Assembly: GCA_024704765.1 (NCBI GenBank)
Contig: JAKMXF010000244.1
Coordinates: forward strand, 549,905-613,904
DNA from: Oopsacas minuta
Taxonomy: Eukaryota; Porifera; Hexactinellida; Lyssacinosida; Leucopsacidae
Length of the DNA stretch: 64,000 nt
Direction: 5' to 3'
Shown in pieces: positions 1-11,320 of the stretch. A program made the translations under genes and the position numbers. Under the pieces are notes generated by a model. It did not search any database. It was given only the letters and a program-made list of their open reading frames with translations, and was not told the origin of the DNA. The first letter of the stretch is position 1. Each line of letters opens with the position of its first letter.

Positions 1-619
1 ATCGTCCAAATCCGTGAATCGTGAACAGACCCAGGAAAACATGCCAATACATCACTAAACATTCCATCTGGTTGGCAAATAGCTTGGACATTAATGGAGT
101 GGTAAAAATGCCGATTTATATAATCTGCTTCATTTTCCGAGGGTCTTTGGATTCGTATGTGTGTTCCGTCAACTAATCCTAGTACGCCTAGAAAGTGAGC
201 AATCTCATAAAACTTGTTTTTGACTTCTACCCTCTTGAGACCACCAGGCAAACTAACAAACTGATGGTATATAGCTTACAACCCAGAGAAACATCTCGGA
301 TATAACGAGAGGCAGACGCTTGGCTTACGTTTATCCCATCTCCACAAATTATCTGGAACGTTCCAGAAGCGAAAAATCGAAGTGCCACACAAACTTGCAA
401 GTGAGGGGAAGCAGCATAAGAACGCTCGGTGAAATTCAAATAGTTAGTTACCAACTCTGTAATTTTAGATATTGAAACTCTAGAGAAACGGAAACGTCGA
501 ACAAGTTCCATATCATCATAACAATCTAGGGGATCATTGAGATCCCTGAAAACTCGTTGACGTGCCATTAAGGAAGAGGTTTCTTCTTCTGCGAGAAATA
601 GTGGAATCATCTGTGCCAT
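1..619 (-). pseudogene. PIF/Harbinger (HARBI1-like) transposase, broken, cut by window edge
   Basis: Reading leftward from the start codon at 619, the first ~115 residues match the N-terminal half of HARBI1-type nucleases: a helical region with 'LVRRFRFSRVSI', then 'VALRFFASGTFQIICGD' and 'VSQASASRYI'. Near position 280 the frame shifts. The continuing frame carries the catalytic part, with 'LVDGTHIRIQRPSEN' (about 135-180) holding the first Asp and 'FPGSVHDSRIWT' (about 1-35) holding the second. The third catalytic residue would lie before base 1. The family (known) cuts and pastes DNA with 3-bp TWA-type duplications; a two-gene element with a Myb-like partner is usual, and no partner is seen. 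A frameshift rather than an intron is inferred because no GT-AG pair is obvious. Confidence 0.85.
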
Positions 620-1108
620 TTGTTTATATTAAAATACTTGAGTATTTATATATTATATTTGATTATAAATTGTATTTAGCAAAACATTCATTAGTGTAAC
701 TTGGAATGTATAATTCAGAATGATATTATTTAACATTACGTACAAAGTAATGCATTCATTAGTAACAGATATGTTATATCGTAAGCTTTCGAGGCATTCC
801 TTGCAACATTATTTGTGGAATATTTCATGAACGTAAACCACAATATTATCGTGAGATCATGCATAATACATGAAAAAAGTTTTGAAAATATATTCCTGAA
901 TGATTGAAAGTAATTCTGTAAAGCAATCCATCAGAAACTCACAAATTCATGAATATAAGTGATACTTAAGTACGTACTTAACTCTTAGTGAATACGACTT
1001 AAGTATGTACTTAACTAAGTACATACTTAGTACTTAAGTACTAAGTATGCTTAGTGAATACGGTGGCTGGTAACTATCAAAACAGTTAGACAACTGGATA
1101 TTTGTCCC
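620..1108. other. AT-rich spacer between two transposon relics
   Basis: No gene is seen. The stretch is AT-rich and leads from the HARBI1 start codon to the Merlin relic. Its only notable content is the cluster of palindromes at 984-1062, described separately; these could be a terminal repeat of one of the neighbouring elements. Confidence 0.6.
984..1062. repeat. Palindrome cluster bounded by two CTTAGTGAATACG copies
   Basis: Two direct copies of CTTAGTGAATACG (984-996 and 1050-1062) bracket back-to-back palindromes. Arms at 1001-1013 and 1016-1028 are perfectly complementary with a 2-nt loop, and 1026-1045 is a perfect 20-bp palindrome (CTTAGTACTTAAGTACTAAG). This could be the terminus of the Harbinger or Merlin relic, or of a small foldback element. 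The assignment is uncertain. Confidence 0.55.
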
Positions 1109-1443
1109 TTATTTCCTTGATTTGGTTTGAGAAACTAGCTTGCCCATGTTCTTCTGCCAACAAACTTCAGATAAGTGAGGATCAAAAGTATAGGATTAGT
1201 TGTTGTACAATTCCTGAGCCGTTTCTTCGCTCCATCCCATATACTCTCAACTGTTTGGGTATGTACAGTACATTATACACCTGTAGTAGGAGGATCAATA
1301 AAATTGAGGTATGATTCATGGTAAAAAACTTGCAGCAGGGATAGAATGATACGAAGCCCATTCGTCAGAAAATATGGTATCCCGAGGAAGAATATATCGT
1401 TGGATGAGAGAGATTTAACGTTGCTGCTGACCCGCCTTCAACG

Positions 1444-2074
1444 TAGTGGCGTATCCAAGGGGGATTTGGGTGTTCAAACACCCCCCTCATACCTGGTTTC
1501 CTAAAGGGATATGTTGTCTATCAAACTTGTCTACCAAGCACCCTAAGTCATGCCTTTCGACATGCTAGCACTATGTTTCCCAACATTGGAACGTTGCTCT
1601 GTATTCTTTGCACATTGCCCTTTCCAGCTGTACGGTAGAGAGATCTTTTAGTTCTTTGAAACGAATAAAAACCTTCTTACGATCATCGATCGGGACGAAT
1701 CGCCTCACTGGATTAGCTCTTATGCTCATACACTATGACATTCCTGTCGATCTTTCTGAAGTCATTGACGAGTTTTCCAGACGATATCCCAGAAAACTCC
1801 AGATGACTAATGTATTAGCAGACTAATTATATTTTCACTAAATAGTATTAATTAAAAATTACGTAACAAAATCTAAACATAAACATCTAGAAACTTTGGT
1901 ACAACTGCACAATATTACACTCCTCCTACTATGTGACAAGAATAGCTGTAAATCGATGCTTGAGCATCTAAGATTCAAAAAATTTCTGGGGGCTTCCCAC
2001 CAAACCCCCACGAGCGTCGCTTGCTTGGCTCGCTCCAAAACACCCTCCCCACCATAATCCTGGATACGCCACTG
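1444..2074 (+). mobile_element. Non-autonomous hAT-like element inside the Merlin relic
   Basis: The ends are inverted: TAGTGGCGTATCC at the left and, read inward from the right, CAGTGGCGTATCC. The outermost base differs. The 5-bp direct repeat CAACG flanks the element (1439-1443, 2075-2079), whereas hAT elements normally make 8 bp. Comparison with the unbroken Merlin at 40.56 kb shows the CAACG to be a duplicated host sequence. A hAT dimerisation fragment is encoded inside (1608-1823). GC-rich runs next to both ends are typical of animal hAT termini. Confidence 0.7.
1608..1826 (+). pseudogene. hAT transposase C-terminal dimerisation fragment
   Basis: About 70 residues match the C-terminal hAT dimerisation region: 'CTVERSFSSLKRIKTFLRSS' followed by 'RLTGLALMLIHYDIPVDL'. 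Nothing of the DDE core remains. It is the remnant of a deleted autonomous hAT of the ZMYM/52-kDa-repressor type and is carried by the element at 1444-2074. Confidence 0.75.
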
Positions 2075-2280
2075 CAACGGTTATCATAAACATATCTTTC
2101 GTTTCTCTATCTATTCGCCCAAATACTAATTGATCACATAGCATACGACCTCTTGAATTCTTTCGGTCTCCAAATTTTGATTCATCAATTTTTACAATAT
2201 ACCCCGGCCCTCCAATTGGTAGAGGACTGACTAAAAATTCATCAACCTTTAGGTTTCTGAGGAATTTCTTCCAGTCACAT

Positions 2281-2440
2281 GGTCGTAGCGTAGGGGCTGG
2301 GAGCCCTGCCCCCAAAATTCTCAGTAAGCCCCTCCAAAAATTATTGAAAACATTGATTATACCAAGGGATAGTAGAAACTGGATAGATTTTAGAGACTGT
2401 GTCTCCCTAAGTCCCACCAGACCCCTTCAAAAATCCGGTT
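2281..2440. mobile_element. Short hAT-like insertion in the Merlin relic
   Basis: Alignment of the Merlin relic with the 40.35 kb copy is interrupted here by about 160 bp of unrelated sequence. The insert begins CGTAGCGTAGGGGCTGGG and ends near GAAGGGG/TCCGG, GC-rich tracts of the kind found at animal hAT ends. The exact borders and target duplication are blurred. Confidence 0.5.
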
Positions 2441-2642
2441 CCAATATAGTATGCTCTTTCCAACCCCACATTCTTGTTTAAGAACTGCCAATATCGCCAA
2501 TATAACAATTTCTTTCAAAAGGTATATTTTTGGCAAGATATTGTTCGTTTACTCTAGTCGTTGTCATCCAATTTAAAGCAGAGTCTATCTACACTTGATA
2601 AAGTACTAACTGTGTTCTTAAGTGTGTAAAATTGTAAATAAT

Positions 2643-2805
2643 TATTCAATAAAATTCTTAAAACTAATATTCTTTATGATGGAGTGAGGGGGGCTGGCAC
2701 CCTGGATCCGCTCCTGCAAAGAGGACAGCGTAAAAGTGAGCATTTCAGGAGCCAGGCCTCCAACACCAGTATAAAGTACATTAGTTTTAAGAATTTTATT
2801 GAATA
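2643..2805. repeat. Perfect 26-bp inverted repeat around a hAT-end fragment
   Basis: Bases 2643-2668 and 2780-2805 are perfect reverse complements, separated by about 111 bp. The spacer contains a GC-rich block that reads CAGGAGCGGATCCAGG on the minus strand, like a hAT terminus. It may be a small foldback element or an insertion with an unusually long inverted flank. Confidence 0.6.
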
Positions 2806-2884
2806 GGCATTTTTGGGCACAATGTGATCGCCTATCCCAAAATCTGCCTTCGTGCAATGTAAAATTGACCACTGAGATAAAGAA

Positions 2885-3003
2885 TTTGTATTGAATGAGC
2901 CTTTGGCTCATCGCGAAGCGATGAACTCGGCGCATTCGCCTCGAGGTATTCAACGGACAAACAAACAGACAAACAAACAGACAAACAGACAAATCGACAG
3001 ACA
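2885..3003 (-). repeat. Dispersed repeat copy plus (ACAA/ACAG)n tract
   Basis: On the minus strand the block 2955-2885 contains ACCTCGAGG, a GCCGAGTTCATCGC core and GAGCCAAAGGCT. The same order of words occurs on the plus strand at 25069-25127, so this is a dispersed repeat family. Immediately beyond it (2956-3003) lies an imperfect tetranucleotide tract of GACAAACAAACA type. No coding function is inferred, although the tract is open in one frame. Confidence 0.65.
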
Positions 3004-6000
3004 ATCATTGAGATTGAATAATATAGATTAGGCTACGGGATAATATTTTGGATAAGGATATGTGTAGGTTACCCTTAATTATAGACAATTGACAGTATCA
3101 CATAAAATCTTGAATAAATTATCCTATGCAAAGGTGGGGACAGTGGATCAAAAACTTAAATGATTTAATCATTAATCTGTTAACCACAAAGTTACTTCGT
3201 TAACAGTTATTCCTTTAATTGGCAAAAGATCAACGAAAGTTAAGGTTCAAATGTTAACGTCAACTTATATGATACAATTGCTAAAACTATAACATGAGGC
3301 TTTGTTGGTTTTGTGAATTTAACTCCATTAATTAACGGATAACGGACTAACGGTTGAGTGCCAAGCTTTGTTGTTACATAATAGTATATCCGGGGTTATA
3401 TTTTATTATGGGCGACAAAATATTATATGACACCCCACGCCTGGAAATAATACTATACACTAAGTAGTAATTATACATTTCGAATAAATTATTAGTGTTA
3501 CGGACTATTCGGGCAAAATTTGAGGAGAAAAATAGGATCTGGTCGAAAATTTTCAGTGCATTCAGTTTACACATAAAATATCTCAATAGGAATATCGTAA
3601 ATATAATTCGTTGCTACTGTATTGAGCATTATCCTATTCGACTAGGTTGTATGATACGCGTATAACGTATAATACGTTATATTAGAAATGTTTCCACTTT
3701 AAATTTTTGCCTTAAACTTATACTTAGTCGTTGTATATGGATTTTCTAATATGTCATCAATAATAGTCCAATTCCAAGATTTTATTGTTTGAAATTGAAT
3801 ATTCCAAAACTTAGATTGAAATTTTCCATAATTCAGCAAAGGAATCTTAATACTTAGAGTATTCGCTCATATTTATAGTATTGTTCGAATATCTCAAGGG
3901 GCAAAGATTTTGAAGTGGTCGGTTTAAACCATTCCAGCCCTACCAAAATGGTCCGGTTGAGATCTCACTTACCATAGAAACAGACTGAAAGCACCAAAAA
4001 GTTGTACAGTTAAAAACGGACCAATCGGACTGGCGCCGGCCCTGTATCTATTGCATTCTTTCTTTTCTGTAAATTTAAGAAAGCTTCAACACTATGAATT
4101 CATTATAATTGTTCTTATATTTAGTATAAATGTAAATTTCAAATATATTTGTCCATCAATCCATGGTTCAATTCTATAATGATATTGTTGTATTTTAATA
4201 TTTTTGGGTTTAAAGCCTACCATACAACAAAATTTACTTTGCATGCACTTAATTTGTATCATGCTTAACTTAGCCAAAAACGAATCCCTTCCCCTAGTCC
4301 AAGAAGTTTTTATGCTTGATGGAGCCATAAACCTCATGATGCCACATGAATACAACTTTAGATTTCAATATTCATTTAATTATGCTGGTATGAATGGTTT
4401 ACAGTTATCTCTCTGCGATTCGAAAAGGTTTTGATTAGCGATTTCGCTCTACGGCTATAGTCGGTTATCAGCAGCAGATGGATCGGGCAACCTTTCCATT
4501 TTAGACTGCAGGGGTGGTGCCTGCACATAAATTTGAGACTGAATTTCAGGATTGGCACAACTAAGCTCGTGTATTAATCATTCAAAAAGATTTTCTCACA
4601 AATTTTGTGGCGGGCAATTCTTTCTGACCTGCACTGTATATCTCTAAAACTATATCCCCATACAATCTGCATTTGCTTGGTAGAGATTACAAGTGGGTAT
4701 ATTACCATTGGAACTTTAATGTTCTATCAGAACCAATTTCAACATTTAAGGTGATGGTGACTTTGCAAAAATTATACATGTGTGAAGTCAGCAGCGAAGT
4801 ATGAGCACAACTTGGTACCTTTGAGATTTGTCCCATTGAGGGGTACCTGTAATTTAAATTTCCAACATCTTATCCATGGTCCATTCAAATTCCATTTAAT
4901 GACCTTCTGTAGTAATACTGAACCTCTTACGTGGATTTAGGTCAGTAATCTAGGCACTTCAATTATTATGAAATTCTCAAAAGTATCCAAATTTGGAGAT
5001 TTTTGTTTTTTTGTACATTTATGATAACGTAATAAACCATGTTAGTTAGCTTTTGGTAAGAATCATGATGTCTGAACGTGTGACATATTGAGTGGTACCT
5101 GTGATTCAATTTTCATTCTTCTTTCATTTATATTGGGTGGCAGTGGTTAATAATATGATTTTTCGAAAAGGTGACAATGACTTCATTATTTCGTCATAGG
5201 TGTGAATTTTCTTCCAACACTCGAACATTTCCGAGCCAGGCCCAAATTACCCTTATATGCCAAAATTTGCCCTGGAGATGCTCCAGTTTCTTTAATCAAT
5301 TCTCGACATACAAATATATATATATATATATACAGCGGAATCCCACCACAACACATTGGGGATTAGATTTTGTCCTTTGTAGGTGAGATGTCCGCTCTCA
5401 GAGATTGATTAAGTATTATTTACATGAATGATTCACTTATTTCGTTCCACGAGCTTGTACGTTGTAGAGGCGTTGTCTGCTTTTCGGAGTCCGTTTTGGG
5501 AGACTTCAGTGTATATATCTACAGATTAATTGTTGTTTAATAATATAGATTTATTTGTCTGACATAAAATTTGGAATAGAAATATAGTACATGTGGTTAA
5601 TTAATAAGTTCATTTGGAACTTTGAACAATGGATTATATCCATAACATTTATTTTGCTATTGCCGGATGGGAAATGTCTTAAAAGGTAATAGTAAAATTG
5701 GCTCTATGAATAAAATGTTCATGGTGTAAGCTTTTTAGATGATAGTTGTTACTTGTTAGCTTAATTAATTCAGTAAAACTTCTGCAAGTGGGCAAATATT
5801 CTGATATCACCCATTCCCAACTCTACTAATATAGGTTCGTTCATATGGGAAGTCAATAAACGGAAGTCAAGCAACTTTGTCCCGCATAAATACTACATTA
5901 TTAGGCGTGGAGTTCATGCAGGTTGCAATTTCATTAGTTTACTAAGTGAAATGCGAGAATTATCACAAAACCTCAACAAATGTGTGAAATTAATAATAAT

Positions 6001-6785
6001 TTGAAAGCTACTCCGATGTTTCAATGAATTCACAATAGCATGGCTTCCGGACTGTTATTTCACATACCTGTAATAATTAGCTGTACAGCCGAGGGTAAAC
6101 ATATAGTTTTGATTGTAACCACTCGAATTCTTTGGATATCACAGAACTTGTTGTAATTCATGTAATCCACGGTGTCCCCAAACCTCAATTATCTTTGTAA
6201 AATATGGTCCATAGAATCGAAGTCCCAAACTATGTGAAATTGATTCCAAGTGGATTTAGAAAATCAATTGCATATCAAATTTCACACATTTATTCTATCT
6301 TAAATGCATTTTATCTCTGGATCTAGAAAGTTTTTTATGTTTAGATAGTATTATTAGCTAATGGAAAGTTAGTAATTTTGTTCTATTGGTGATTATTGTT
6401 AATTTATTAGTAAGAGGGTTATTGACTTATGAATTTCTGATAAAATAATGGGGAAAACTATAAATGTAATTATTTCGATTATTATCCAAGGTGTATGGAA
6501 ACAGTATTTGCATTACTATTAAGTAAAAGATATTCTTTCAATTTTCCGAAAGATAACTATCTTGATAATCTTCACATTAATTCCTTGGAACAAAGTACAT
6601 ATTTTGATACCCGATTTCCATGGGCATATTTTTCCAAGCATGATTGACGTTAGGGACACCGTGGTGATATAAATACAAAAGATTAAATTTACAAATTTAT
6701 GACTCCAGTTACTGTGATATGAGTGCAACCTTGTTATACTAGTATCACTTCAATGCAACTCTGCGATACTATCACTGAAGAACAC
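3004..6785. other. Gene-free AT-rich stretch
   Basis: I find no convincing gene. Short open frames lack codon bias or any recognisable motif. Notable items are a solitary hAT-type end at 4025-4044 (minus strand CAGGGCCGGCGCCAGTCCGA, sharing CAGGGCCGGCG with the ends of hAT0 at 26060/42002), a (TA)n run at 5313-5332, and directly after it a pogo-like end beginning CAGCGGAATCCCACCACAAC whose partner I did not find. Confidence 0.6.
5313..5332. repeat. (TA)n microsatellite
   Basis: About ten TA dinucleotides in a row, ending at the start of a pogo-like terminus (CAGCGGAATCC). TA is the target of Tc1/mariner/pogo elements. Confidence 0.8.
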
Positions 6786-7225
6786 ACGGGTAACTGAAAA
6801 AACATTATGACACAAAAAATGAGGTCGTTGTGATTTTTTCACTTTCTTATACAGAATTTTATGAGGAATCCGAATATACACTCCAAAAGATTTTCCTACC
6901 ATTAAATTTTTTTACAGATTATACAAAAATTTATGAAATCAAAAATTTCTGGCTAAAATAATTTAATATATCCCCATTTTTATTATATTATCGTGATTCT
7001 TCGCTGATACATTTCTTTCTAGAATTCAATTTAAGTACTAGTTACCTAATAGAATTGATGTTTTTAACGAATTCCTATCCAAATGTCATTAGCATGGCAA
7101 CAAAATGAAACGTAGGAATCTACCCAGTAGTTTTCAATCTAGCTAAGTAGTACTTGTATGTTATTACATTTAGGATATATGTTTAATTATTGATATGTAA
7201 TTATTGATGTGTAATTATTGATTCT
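6786..7225 (+). repeat. Left long terminal inverted repeat
   Basis: This is the reverse complement of 9929-10348 at roughly 85-90% by eye. It begins ACGGGTAACTGAA. Its inner edge has two additional copies of an 11-14 bp TAATTATTGAT-type unit, which accounts for the arm being slightly longer than its partner. Confidence 0.8.
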
Positions 7226-7384
7226 TATCATAACTTAACCAATTATTTTTATTCCTAATATAATGTAGAACATGACCTAGCATAACATACTATGATTTAT
7301 TTATGAAATTGAAAAAGTTTACATCTGATACTGTGTTCAATAAGTACTCTGGAAATTTTTCATTTTCCTCTTGACATTTTTATC

Positions 7385-9921
7385 TTACCTCCCAACTCTA
7401 CCAAATCTAGAATGGGCAGATTCAAATGCTTGTTCTGAAACTGATCCCAAACCCATTCCGTCTGGAAGGTAATTCGTGATAAACGGAATTAGGTGCCTAC
7501 ATGGAACATGAACTTTTGTAGAGCAAGAAAGTCCTGATTGTTTAAATGATTGTTCAAAATGATATACTCCCATTTTGAAATCTCCCTTATGTGTTTCCCG
7601 AAGCAAGAATCAACAACATCCCTGAATTTTACAAGCGTGATATAAGACGAATTACTCTTTGGAAACCCGAGTTCCAATACCTCCTTTGTGATTTTCCTCA
7701 TTGCATTACCTTCAAATGTTCCTCTATGGTAAGCACTTCTATGAATATTTAGTTTTTTAGTATTGCTTCATGGTGTTCTTTTTCGTCCTCAGACATTGTG
7801 ATGAGGATGGCATCGTATAACTTCTGTCCTATCCCAAGTAACAGATGTACTCGGGAAGATTAAACATTTGCATGAAATCTACCAGTCGTACATTTAGTGT
7901 TTGGCGATCCTCAATACTTTCGCAGTCAATTGCATGATTCTTAGAATCTCCCTGATACATATCTTGAAGCTTTGAAACATCTCTAGATGGTGAGCAGATG
8001 ATCGTTCTTCCCACTGAACACTGTCTAAACCCCTTCTATTGTCCCAAGTACACCATATACAAGAGCGACGTCCGTTCATTATTCCCAATCAATAAATAGC
8101 AGCTTTCAAATCTACTGTAAATGAAACGTTGTGTTCTTCCATCAGCCGTTTAATCTGGTCATCTTGAAGCATAACGGAGAAGTTATAATTACACTCAAGG
8201 GCACTCGTAACCCATAGATAAACCAGGTTATCGACAGAATTATCATTCTGTAGACACCAGTGGTGTCCTGCTGTGGGAGCGGGTGGGAGCGCCGCTCCTA
8301 TAGTTTTTTTATCAAATCAAATTAGGAAGTCACAATTACTTCACAAGTTAGAGAATTTGTATACTTGGTATCTACAGTAACATACAATCAATATTTGAAA
8401 TAAATTGAAATTTGTTCCAAATACAATTAAGTCGAGTTGAGAGAGCAAATGTTTAGTTTATAGCGCCGTGAATGTATTGTACTTGTTTGAAGAACAATGG
8501 GAAGTTTTACATCAACTATGTATTATTTTATCCGAATCTAGCGTTAATCATAACAAAATATCTATTTCAAATGATTCTTATAAGTAATAATTATATTATA
8601 AGCAACGTGTTCTGGAATGTAGGATATATAAAATGATGGAATATAATATTCTGAGCCCGTAAACAAGAAGAAATTTGGAAGTATTATTGGTTGAATAATT
8701 TGGGGACTCAATCACTTGTTAGAACTCTATTTTCAGATTTACTACTAAACCTTTGATATTATTCATACTTATCTTATTAATTCAATTACCGGTATATTGT
8801 TTGAATTTTGTATTAGAAATTAGGATATATTCAATTGAATTTGAAATTTGAAATACCGCTCCCATACTTATAATTAGAGCAAGACATCCTGGTAGACACA
8901 TAAGTAGTTTAGTGAAACCACAACCAAAGTCTAATCCAAGCTTGAAATGTAGATCATGGACCGATATTTCTCCGCTGATATTAAAGATATTTTCTATTAG
9001 GGCATCGATATTGCAACATCTCACTATCCAGGAGTTCCAATATTCTGACTTGTATTTCTCTTTATTATAGTCCAGCTCAATTTGGATGCATTCGAATATT
9101 TCGTCGCACAACAAATGTCATCCTCTATAGTAGCTATCCATTGATGGACATGGTACTCCAACATCTCTAATAATTCGAGTTACCACCTTTAATTGCTTAT
9201 TAAACAATGACATTCCTGAACACTTCAAATTCGCGATGTGAGAGAAATCCATTTTTGGTAATTTGGCTGGACGTTCGTCAGTACTGGAAGAGGAGACAGT
9301 AAGATGAAACGGATTCCCACCTGAAGTTTTAGGCAACTGAATTGAAGATTTGTTGTGGCTACACTCATGTAATCTTTGGTATACATTATCACCAACGAAT
9401 GTATCAATAGCGTTATGGTGTTCTAACATATTATGTGCGTTGGTAATCAATGTCTTTTTCAACAAATATGACTAACTCCAGGACTAACACGAGTCGCACA
9501 TTTGTAGCATATCTTGATCATCTTTTGAGGTGAATTGATTGTTGATCTTCATGGCTTTATATGGATTATCGAAGATGAAGCTTGATTCTTGCGACCGAAC
9601 CTTGACCTCTCGGCACACAGTGAACATAAGTTCCCAATGCGCAGGTGTTTAAGCGCGTGTTACGAATTATAGGCCAATTATATCGTGCGGGTGTTTTCCT
9701 CGTGGTATCCCCTGAAGATAGAGTAAACAAGTAGGCTTACAAGTATTACACACGATATAAGGGCGATTATCTTCTAAAATATTGATTGGTTCCAAATATT
9801 GGTTGTATAATTCACCTAACTTAGTGTCCTTTAGGTGATTATTCCTCAAAACAATTTTGCCAACTTTCGAAACACCAGCGACAAATTCTAGTATTTGAAT
9901 GTTCATGTTTCGTTTCTTCAC
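7385..9921 (-). pseudogene. Transposase-like protein of the long-TIR element, broken
   Basis: Reading leftward from 9921, fragments in several frames form one protein. The N-terminal part has Cys pairs ('YIVCNTCKPTC', about 9735-9760), possibly a zinc site. Next come 'MSLFNKQLKVVTRIIRDVG', 'EYWNSWIVRCCNIDALIENI' and 'HFKLGLDFGCGFTKLLMCL'. The reading continues beyond the inserted MITE with 'NSVDNLVYLWVTSALECNYN', 'GRRSCIWCTWDNRRG', 'AMRKITKEVLELGFPKS', 'FRDVVDSCFGKHI' and finally 'GLGSVSEQAFESAHSRFG'. The last acidic motif recalls the final Glu of DDE nucleases (SE..E). A GGTAAG just after it could be a splice donor to a further short exon. Stops and indels make it a pseudogene. I know similar uncharacterised invertebrate proteins but cannot name the superfamily. 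Confidence 0.65.
8258..8891 (-). mobile_element. 634-bp hAT MITE with exact 8-bp target duplication
   Basis: The ends read CAGTGGTGTCCTGCT (left, inward) and CAGGATGTCTTGCT (right, inward) and are flanked by GTAGACAC on both sides (8250-8257, 8892-8899). It interrupts the coding frame of the surrounding element; removing it with one duplication rejoins '...KLLMCLQNDNSVDN...'. It carries GC-rich GGGAGCGG blocks near its ends and no gene. A second copy is at 52025-52691 and a 63-bp end fragment is at 53336-53398. Confidence 0.85.
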
Positions 9922-9928
9922 TCATTTG

Positions 9929-10348
9929 CTTTAACTGAATTAATCAATAATTACACATATATATCCTAAATGTAATAACATACAAGTACTACTTAGCTAG
10001 ATTGAAAACTACTGGGTAGATTCCTACATTTCATTTTGTTGCCATGCTAATGACATTTTGGATAGGAATTCGTTAAAAACATCAATTCTATTAGGTAACT
10101 AGTAATTAAATTGAATTCTAGAAAGAAATATATGAGCGAAGAATCACGATAATATAATAAAAATGGGATGTAAAATTATTTTAGCCAGAATTTTTTGATT
10201 TCATAATTTTTTGTATAATCTGTGAAAAAGATTTAAGGGTAGGAAAATTTTTTGGAGTGTATATTCGGATTCCTCATAAAATTCTGTATTAGAAAGTGAA
10301 AAAATCACCGACTCATTTTCTTGTCATAATGTTTATTCAGTTACCCGT
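9929..10348 (-). repeat. Right long terminal inverted repeat
   Basis: Inverted partner of 6786-7225. The outer end reads ACGGGTAACTGAA on the minus strand. The transposase start codon lies only a few bases inside its inner edge, so the promoter probably lies within the repeat (inference). Confidence 0.8.
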
Positions 10349-11320
10349 AAACAGCACTCGCTGGCATAGTTGGAGATAATGTAGTTGTTTCAATTCCAAC
10401 AGTGGATCGTGGGACGAGGATGTCCAAAATATCCTTGGCGTATTCATACACAGAGACTGGAAATTAGGCCAGCATACAATTGGTGTAAAATATAGGGTAT
10501 TGAAAGGGCAATACTCAAGAAATTAGTTTGATCTTATCTTTGTCCTCAACGCTTGTTATCAATCACCAGCATCATTACTAAGACCACAATGTCATTGTGT
10601 TCAGCCGTTATCGCTCAGTCAGCTTCTGGTGGACAAGGTTTTGCTATATCCAATTGTAATAGTCCGTCCAACTGTACATCGAACAGATGTAAGTGCTAGC
10701 AAACAAATTTAAGTGTAATTCTCGGTGCTACGAAGTCTCACTTGTGTGTTACAAATAATATCTTCACTTCTTAATGTTTCTTCATTTTGTTTTGTTAACT
10801 AGGAATAAATGTAGAATCGTATCTAGAGTCTCATCCAGGTTCACATGGTCATACGCCTAAAAATGTATCTAATTCACTTCATACGCCTAGACTATATATT
10901 TTGCATTAAGATATAAGAGTTTCTGCCCCTAGAGAGAAATTTTCATACGCCTAGAGATATATTTTGCCAAATTTATGCGCCTGTAGGCCCGTCGCATACG
11001 CCTGGATAACACCCTCATTGTATCTCTTACTTCTTAGTGTTTAGTAAATCAATGAAATAAACAGGCCATTAAATTGGGAATATTGTGAATTTCCTAATTC
11101 TTTCAGTAATTTCGTAAATTCACTGGGTGAATTAGTAATTATTTGATTTTCCTAAAACAATCAGGGATTTCACTCTCTTACTGTACATACATGTATACTT
11201 ACAGATAAACTGCTTTGTAATAGTATAAATTTGCCTGGATTTAGTAAATTACCCCTGTATATGATTTCAAATCCCAGAGAATCCAAGAATCCAGGAATGT
11301 TGGCAGGTATGCATTAATAC
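10349..11320. other. Gene-free stretch with a recurring CATACGCCT word
   Basis: No gene is seen. The word CATACGCCT occurs four times at irregular spacing (about 10851, 10880, 10947, 10994), which is more than chance would give in AT-rich DNA. It may be the remains of a tandem repeat. Confidence 0.5.

Larger units (their letters stand above)
1109..2480 (-). pseudogene. Merlin (IS1595/ISXO2-like) transposase relic with two nested insertions
   Basis: The minus strand carries pieces of the same transposase found at 39971-40890. The C-terminal piece (1109-1440) ends in the same order of residues around a Trp-Gln pair and a TAA stop. The catalytic piece (2079-2280) holds 'GPGYIVKIDESKFGDR', with the first DDE Asp, and 'GRIDRETKDMFMI'. 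A further piece lies at about 2441-2480. Separate insertions at 1444-2074 and about 2281-2440 interrupt the gene, and stops and frameshifts are frequent. The adjoining bases downstream of the stop remain alignable to the 40.9 kb copy through 'TCTAACTGT', then the two diverge, which probably marks the element's end. The gene is dead. Confidence 0.8.
6786..10348 (-). mobile_element. 3.56-kb DNA transposon with ~420-bp terminal inverted repeats, superfamily not recognised
   Basis: The ends begin ACGGGTAACTGAA and are inverted copies of one another for roughly 400 bp (6786-7225 and 9929-10348) with scattered mismatches. The left arm carries extra tandem TAATTATTGAT units. Between them the minus strand encodes one large transposase-like protein in broken frames (7385-9921). 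A hAT MITE is inserted in that gene at 8258-8891. I could not define a target duplication. A fragment of the same element was carried to 52692-53335. The superfamily cannot be named from sequence alone. Confidence 0.8.

Noticed and set aside
1859-2077. Open frame reading 'MQWRIQDYGGEGVLE'
   Set aside because: It translates the terminal sequence of the nested hAT-like element; this is a well-known artefact of such ends.
2956-3003. Short regular repeats resembling a CRISPR or satellite array
   Set aside because: It is a simple tetranucleotide tract without spacers, in a eukaryotic context.
3374-4558. Several overlapping open frames of 60-87 codons on both strands
   Set aside because: They overlap each other on opposite strands, have no motif and no codon bias.
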